Shown in pieces: positions 14,735 through 18,284 of a stretch of DNA of 18,284 nucleotides. A model generated the notes under the pieces. The model did no database searches, was not told the origin of the DNA, and saw only the letters and a program-made list of their open reading frames with translations. The position numbers were made by a program, and so were the translations under genes. The stretch is taken from NCBI GenBank assembly GCA_024692805.1, contig JAILMD010000030.1, positions 1 to 18,284 of the forward strand. The letters are read 5' to 3'. The first letter of the stretch is position 1. Each line of letters opens with the position of its first letter. The DNA is from a bacterium (lineage in GTDB: Bacteria > Bacillota > Clostridia > Christensenellales > UBA1242).

Positions 14735-15888
14735 AAAAACGAATAATCATAATATTTGTTATAATCTTTGTTTCACTTTTCTTTTCAAGTGGGTCAGTTG
14801 CTTTTGCTGAAGGGGAATCTGTTGAAGAGGAGTTAAGCGAAAGCGTTAGCAGTGCACTTAGTGATTATGATTTTTCAGCGCTTGACCAGTTAACAATTGA
14901 TTCGCCATATTTTGAAAATGGGTTTGGCGACTTTGTTTCAAAGCTAGTTAACGGCGAAATTAGTTTAACGCCACAAAACTTAATTAATTCAATAATTAAC
15001 GTTGTTAGTGATAGCGTTAGAGATATGGCAAGGCCATTGATAGTTTTACTTGTTGTATTACTAATAATTACGATTTTTAGCGCTCTAATTCCGCAGAAAA
15101 GCGAGATAAAACGTCTTTTTAAAATTGTTTCAATAGGAATAAGCATAATCTTGGTTGCTGACCTAGTTAGAATTGTTATAACCTCAAACTTTAACCTTAT
15201 AACGAGCCTAACTAGTCAGATGAAAGCCGTTTTTCCAATTTTAATTTCAATCGTTTCGGTTTTAGGGGGCGCGTCATCCGCTAGCGTTTTAAGCCCAAGC
15301 GTTGTTTTCTTAACTGAAATAATTTCTAATGTTTTTATTGGTGTTTTATTTCCTGTTTTTATGTTTTGCTTAATTTTAAACGTTAGTGATTCTTTTAGTG
15401 GCGAAAACAAGTTATCAAAATTCTATGATTTTTTAAAATCGTTGTTTGTTGCAATAATTAGTATTTTAGGCTCAGTTTTTATATTTATTTTAGGTACTCA
15501 AGGTCTTGTTAGCGCAATAACTGATAGCCTTTCAATTAAGGCAGCAAAATATACAATTAAAAACTATATTCCTTATTTAGGCGGATATATTAGTGACGGA
15601 ATATCAACCATTAAAATAGCAAGCATATTAATCAAAAATGCAATTGGAATTGGGGCCGAAATCTTATTAGTTATTTCAGTTATTGGCCCAATAATTTCAC
15701 TAGTTGTTTTAATGCTTTTATTTAAACTTTTAGCCGGAGTTTTACAAGTTTTTGAGGAAACAACAGTTGGCAATTTTATAACTAAAATTTCAACAACACT
15801 AAAAATGCTTTTAGCAATTGTTATTGGAATTAGTTTAATGTATTTATTTACAATTTTTGGAGTAATCAGCGTTTTAAATGTTATCTAA
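14731..15888 (+). CDS. spoIIIAE: Stage III sporulation protein AE
   Basis: Largest membrane subunit (385 aa) of the SpoIIIA complex. A signal peptide is visible: KKR followed by a long hydrophobic core and a likely cleavage after AFA (about residue 27). A short extracytoplasmic acidic segment follows, then about seven to eight hydrophobic segments from residue 95 to the end. A GG-A-SS-A-S-VLSPS stretch near the middle (about 178-190) is typical of the family. The ATG overlaps the spoIIIAD stop by four bases (ATGA). It also overlaps the small downstream spoIIIAF-like gene by 11 bases. Confidence 0.94.
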   Translation: MKKRIIIIFVIIFVSLFFSSGSVAFAEGESVEEELSESVSSALSDYDFSALDQLTIDSPYFENGFGDFVSKLVNGEISLTPQNLINSIINVVSDSVRDMARPLIVLLVVLLIITIFSALIPQKSEIKRLFKIVSIGISIILVADLVRIVITSNFNLITSLTSQMKAVFPILISIVSVLGGASSASVLSPSVVFLTEIISNVFIGVLFPVFMFCLILNVSDSFSGENKLSKFYDFLKSLFVAIISILGSVFIFILGTQGLVSAITDSLSIKAAKYTIKNYIPYLGGYISDGISTIKIASILIKNAIGIGAEILLVISVIGPIISLVVLMLLFKLLAGVLQVFEETTVGNFITKISTTLKMLLAIVIGISLMYLFTIFGVISVLNVI

Positions 15889-16060
15889 TTTGAAAGGGGT
15901 GATTTCGTTAATTTGCGTTCTAAGTTTAATCAGCGCCACTGCTGAAGTTTTAATAAGCAAAGATGAAATCAAAAAGATGGTTTTAATTGGAATAAGAGTA
16001 ACCATTATTTATATGATTTTGCTTTCAATTTCAAGCGTTATAAGGGGGATAACTTTATGA
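15878..16060 (+). CDS. spoIIIAF: Truncated SpoIIIAF-like membrane protein
   Basis: The gene occupies the spoIIIAF position between spoIIIAE and spoIIIAG but encodes only 60 aa, against roughly 200 aa in B. subtilis. Seen: two hydrophobic helices (about 6-24 and 34-56) joined by a short charged turn (SKDEIKKMV), matching the N-terminal membrane hairpin of SpoIIIAF. The soluble ring-building-motif domain is entirely missing. Its stop overlaps the spoIIIAG start (ATGA), so no remaining sequence could restore it by frameshift. The ATG at 15878 lies inside spoIIIAE with no good RBS, so translation is probably coupled. The identification rests on position and the hydrophobic pattern. Confidence 0.72.
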   Translation: MLSNLKGVISLICVLSLISATAEVLISKDEIKKMVLIGIRVTIIYMILLSISSVIRGITL

Positions 16061-16557
16061 TAAAACTAAAAGAGTTGTTATCAAAATTAAAGTTAAGTAA
16101 AAAAGCAATGTTTAGCCTTTGTGCTGTTTTGTTTTTAATAGTTATCGCTATTTTTGCAACGTCGTTTAAATCAACTAATAAAATAAGCGAGAAAACAAAA
16201 ACCGAAACGGCGGTTTCTTCATATCAAACCTTTATTGAGGGAAGATTGGTTAACATAATCAGTTCAATTAAAGGGCTTGATAATGTTAAAGTTTACGTTT
16301 CAGTTGGCTCATCACCTGAAATTGTTTATGCAACAGATAAGTCAAGTGATTCGACAAAAAACGGCGAAACAATTGTTTTTTCTAAAAACTCAAGCCAAAC
16401 AACCCCCGTCATAATAAGTGAGAAATACCCAGAAATTTTAGGAGTTTTAATCGTTTGTAAGGGGATAACCCAAAAATTGAATTTAGACCTAACTAACTCG
16501 CTTAGTTTAGTTCTAAACGTTCCTATTTCGTGCATACAAATATTAGAGGGGAAATAA
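16057..16557 (+). CDS. spoIIIAG: Stage III sporulation protein AG
   Basis: SpoIIIAG forms a large oligomeric ring in the space between the mother-cell and forespore membranes. The 166 aa protein (B. subtilis: about 229) has a basic cytosolic N terminus, one membrane helix (about 17-36), a Ser/Thr/Lys-rich linker, and a ring-building-motif domain with VKVYVSVGSS, EKYPEILGVLIVCKG and a C-terminal NSLSLVLNVPISCIQILEG strand-helix pattern. The segment between these halves (about 88-125) is Ser/Thr-rich and probably corresponds to a shortened beta insertion. The ATG overlaps the preceding stop by four bases. Confidence 0.9.
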   Translation: MIKLKELLSKLKLSKKAMFSLCAVLFLIVIAIFATSFKSTNKISEKTKTETAVSSYQTFIEGRLVNIISSIKGLDNVKVYVSVGSSPEIVYATDKSSDSTKNGETIVFSKNSSQTTPVIISEKYPEILGVLIVCKGITQKLNLDLTNSLSLVLNVPISCIQILEGK

Positions 16558-16591
16558 TATGAAAATTTTATTTATGAAGGAGGGGAAAGGG

Positions 16592-17065
16592 ATGCTTACT
16601 AAAAAGAAAAAGTTTTTTATAATTTTAGGAATGGTTGTTTTATTGGTTGTTACCGGTTATCTTAATATTAGGTTAAACTCTTCAACAAACGTTGCTAGCA
16701 CGCCAACTGTTTCAGCAGATTTCTTTGCAACTTATAGGCAAGACAGAAATTACACTCGTAATCTAGAACTTGAATATCTTGATGCAATTATAACTAGCAC
16801 TGGTTCAACAGCAGATTATGTTTCAACTGCAACAAACAAAAAATTAGCATTAGTTGCTCAAATGGATAGGGAATTAATTTTAGAAGGTTTAATTTCAGCC
16901 GCTGGTTTTGATGATGCAATTGTTACTGGTTCAAGCGAAAGTTTAAATATTATCGTTAAATCTGATGGACTAACAAGCAATGACGTTGCTAAGATTTTAA
17001 CGATTGTTGTTGATGAAACCAAAATTAGCCCAACAAATATAAAAATAAGTTCAATTGCCGGATAA
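16592..17065 (+). CDS. spoIIIAH: Stage III sporulation protein AH
   Basis: SpoIIIAH is the mother-cell partner that binds forespore SpoIIQ across the two membranes to hold the channel together. The 157 aa product (B. subtilis: about 218) has a basic N terminus, one membrane helix (about 8-23) with GYLN after it, the SADFFATYRQDRNYTR stretch typical of clostridial SpoIIIAH, and a C-terminal ring-building/YscJ-like domain. I place the start at ATG 16592, with AAGGAGGGG at 16577-16585. An in-frame ATG at 16559 also has an RBS (GAGGGG 16546-16551) and would add 11 residues before the basic N terminus, so it remains possible. Confidence 0.9.
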   Translation: MLTKKKKFFIILGMVVLLVVTGYLNIRLNSSTNVASTPTVSADFFATYRQDRNYTRNLELEYLDAIITSTGSTADYVSTATNKKLALVAQMDRELILEGLISAAGFDDAIVTGSSESLNIIVKSDGLTSNDVAKILTIVVDETKISPTNIKISSIAG

Positions 17066-17095
17066 AAAAACGCCCGCTTAAACGCGGACTTTTTT
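17064..17095. terminator. Bidirectional terminator between spoIIIA operon and tRNA cluster
   Basis: GCCCGC (17072-17077) faces GCGGAC (17084-17089) across a 6-base loop. On the minus strand all six positions pair (one as G-U) and a T7 run follows (17070-17064). On the + strand there is one C-A mismatch and a T6 run (17090-17095). It therefore ends the leftward tRNA transcript well, and the spoIIIA transcript somewhat less well. Confidence 0.8.
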
Positions 17096-17101
17096 ATTAT
17101 T

Positions 17102-17170
17102 TGGAGCTGATGGCCGGACTTGAACCAGCGTTCTGATGTAATAAGCGAAGCGTTATTCCAGCAGGTAACG
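17102..17170 (-). pseudogene. tRNA-like remnant: T-arm, acceptor 3' strand and CCA behind a hairpin
   Basis: Read on the minus strand, 17129-17102 gives a perfect tRNA 3' end: T-stem GCTGG, T-loop TTCAAGT, T-stem CCGGC, acceptor strand CATCAGC, a T discriminator and CCA. A matching 5' acceptor strand (GCTGATG), D-arm and anticodon arm are absent. In their place 17170-17130 forms one long imperfect hairpin: CGTT/AACG, CTG/CAG and AATAA/TTATT helices with a bulge and two mismatches. It is last in the leftward tRNA transcript. It could be a decayed tRNA, the tRNA 3'-end copy left by an integrated element, or a structured small RNA. Confidence 0.55.
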
Positions 17171-17205
17171 TAACAAATTTGCGTGAAAAAGAGAAAATAA
17201 AAAAA

Positions 17206-17281
17206 TGGAGCTAACGGCGAGACTCGAACTCGCGACCTGCTGATTACGAATCAGCTGCTCTACCGACTGAGCCACGTTAGC
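17206..17281 (-). tRNA. tRNA-Thr, anticodon CGT
   Basis: 76 nt including an encoded CCA. Acceptor GCTAACG pairs with CGTTAGC, with a T discriminator. The anticodon arm GCTGA-TTCGTAA-TCAGC gives anticodon CGT, reading ACG. D-arm and T-arm (GTTCGAGTC-type loop) are complete. The 5' end is 7 bases from the CCA of the upstream tRNA-Gly, so the two are co-transcribed. Confidence 0.96.
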
Positions 17282-17288
17282 ATACCAT

Positions 17289-17362
17289 TGGAGCAGGTGA
17301 GGGGAATCGGACCCCCGTAACTCGCTTGGGAAGCGAGCACTCTGCCATTGAGTTACACCTGC
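17289..17362 (-). tRNA. tRNA-Gly, anticodon CCC
   Basis: 74 nt including an encoded CCA. Acceptor GCAGGTG pairs with CACCTGC, with the T discriminator usual for tRNA-Gly. The anticodon arm CTCGC-TTCCCAA-GCGAG gives anticodon CCC, reading GGG. It is first in the leftward tRNA transcript. Confidence 0.96.
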
Positions 17363-17386
17363 ACGTTTTTCTTAAAACGTAAGTCA

Positions 17387-17415
17387 AATATATCATTATT
17401 TTGCTAAATTTGCAA
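17387..17415 (-). promoter_or_regulatory. Promoter of the tRNA-Gly/tRNA-Thr transcript
   Basis: On the minus strand TTGCAA (17415-17410), a 17 bp spacer, and an extended -10, TG-A-TATATT (hexamer 17392-17387). Transcription would start near 17380, about 18 bases before tRNA-Gly. It is back-to-back with the promoter at 17459-17487. Confidence 0.75.
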
Positions 17416-17458
17416 CAATTTTATGGAATTGTATTTAAAAAACCTTGTTTGAAATAGT

Positions 17459-17487
17459 TTGACTAAAATCAATATAGCTGCTAAGAT
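17459..17487 (+). promoter_or_regulatory. Sigma-A-type promoter of the right-edge gene
   Basis: TTGACT (17459-17464), a 17 bp spacer, TAAGAT (17482-17487). It lies 27 bases before the ATG, with AGGAG at 17504-17508 in between. Confidence 0.65.
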
Positions 17488-17514
17488 GTAATTAATTATG
17501 TTTAGGAGTAGATA

Positions 17515-18284
17515 ATGAGATTTGATGACATACAGGCTTTCTTTAACGAAAACAAAACTACAATTGTTGGAGCAAATGTTGAAGAAATTGAAAATGCTGA
17601 ATTTAATATGTTAACTGCTTTAAAGTTTGGGGTTAAATATTCTGATGAAGATTTTGAAATACTTAAAGCATTTGAACAAAAAATAGTTGAGCTATATGAT
17701 ATTGCAAGTGGTAAGGGGTTGAAAGAAGAAACAATGATTCACCCAATGCAAGTTGAAAATGGTAAAGTTAAAATGTATGATGGTCAAATTTATCATAGAT
17801 GTAATCCATCAATGCAAACTCTAAAAGGAATTTCTGTTGGTGGTGTTCTTGCTAGTGAATGGTTTGGTAAACGGGAAAGCGAAGGAGAAGGTTTTCTGTG
17901 TGCATTTGCAGCAAAAAGAATAACAACTGGCCAAGAAGTTAGAGATAATTTTGATAGAAATTGGAGAAGGCCAAAGAGAAATCAATGTTTTTTATATTTT
18001 GATGAAAAAAACCCTCTCATGCAAGCGCTTGAGAAAATCGATTATTTTGAGTACGAACATCAAAAATCAATTCTAACCAAAGAAGAGTTAGAGAAAAGAT
18101 ATTCACCAGGAATGATAAAATTGTTTGATCAATTAATTGAGCCAATGTCTTCTGCAGGCAAAAATTTTCATAGTGATAGCAGTAAAATGAGTTACGGTTG
18201 GCTTGCTATTCCTGGAGGAATTCCTTCTCAACTCATAAATGGAATACATCTTTCAACAGATTGTGAAATTATGCAAGGAACTGA
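17515..18284 (+). CDS. Hypothetical protein, truncated by window edge
   Basis: An open frame of 256 codons without a stop to the right edge, opened by ATG with AGGAG upstream and a clear promoter. I do not recognise the family. There is no signal peptide or membrane helix in the visible part, so it is probably cytosolic. Notable stretches are a helical, acidic N terminus (about 1-65), IYHRCNPSMQTLKGI with H94-R95, GGVLASEWFGK with E115, EGEGFLCAF just after, and AIPGGIPSQLINGIHLS near residue 240. A YH-x-x...L-x-x-I...G...SE order with a later IP-x-x-x-I-x-G-I strand is loosely reminiscent of ADP-ribosyltransferase folds, but this is only an impression from spacing. It stands alone after the tRNA cluster. 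Confidence 0.75.
   Translation, partial: MRFDDIQAFFNENKTTIVGANVEEIENAEFNMLTALKFGVKYSDEDFEILKAFEQKIVELYDIASGKGLKEETMIHPMQVENGKVKMYDGQIYHRCNPSMQTLKGISVGGVLASEWFGKRESEGEGFLCAFAAKRITTGQEVRDNFDRNWRRPKRNQCFLYFDEKNPLMQALEKIDYFEYEHQKSILTKEELEKRYSPGMIKLFDQLIEPMSSAGKNFHSDSSKMSYGWLAIPGGIPSQLINGIHLSTDCEIMQGT

Noticed and set aside
15878..16060. The small spoIIIAF ORF as a chance ORF between spoIIIAE and spoIIIAG
   Set aside because: It fills the whole gap, overlaps both neighbours in coupled fashion, and has the two-helix pattern expected for SpoIIIAF, so I kept it as a reduced gene.
17102..17162. The tRNA-like remnant as a complete 61-nt minimal tRNA with a GCTGG/TCAGC acceptor
   Set aside because: Only five acceptor pairs form (one of them G-U), there is no D-arm or valid 7-base anticodon loop, and bacteria are not known to use such tRNAs.

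Overview
The window comes from a low-GC Gram-positive bacterium of the Bacillota, most likely a clostridial-type spore former. The evidence is a complete spoIIIAA-AH operon, a Firmicutes-style rseP ... rimP-nusA-rnpM-ylxQ-infB-rbfA-nrnA-truB superoperon, strong AAGGAG-type Shine-Dalgarno sites, and tRNA genes that encode their CCA ends. I cannot name a species. Nearly everything is on the + strand; only the tRNA cluster is on the minus strand.

Positions 1-2872 hold rseP (site-2 protease) and a gene in the usual polC position. That second gene encodes only the PolC-type N-terminal region, an OB fold and a DEDDh exonuclease. No PHP or polymerase module follows. Positions 2873-4290 hold two tandem paralogous genes of unknown function. 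Each has its own sigma-A-type promoter and intrinsic terminator, so they form two independent cassettes inside an otherwise conserved locus.

Positions 4315-12026 form the translation/RNA-maturation operon. A consensus-like promoter and a leader hairpin precede rimP, nusA, rnpM (ylxR), ylxQ, infB, rbfA, nrnA, truB and an endonuclease IV-like TIM-barrel gene. Genes abut or overlap throughout. Together they cover 30S maturation (RimP, RbfA), transcription elongation and antitermination (NusA), translation initiation (IF-2), nanoRNA and pAp turnover (NrnA) and tRNA psi55 formation (TruB). efp follows with its own promoter and terminator (12058-12714).

Positions 12795-17065 carry the spoIIIA operon, eight tightly coupled genes for the mother-cell side of the forespore feeding channel. 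SpoIIIAF is reduced to its membrane segment (60 aa), and SpoIIIAG and SpoIIIAH are short. A bidirectional terminator separates this operon from a leftward tRNA cluster: tRNA-Gly(CCC), tRNA-Thr(CGT), then an odd tRNA-like remnant with only a T-arm, acceptor 3' strand and CCA behind a long hairpin. A divergent promoter then drives an unrecognised gene that runs off the right edge.

The best candidates for something undescribed are the duplicated unknown cassettes, the polymerase-less PolC-like protein, the stripped-down SpoIIIAF, the tRNA-like remnant and the unknown protein at the right edge.
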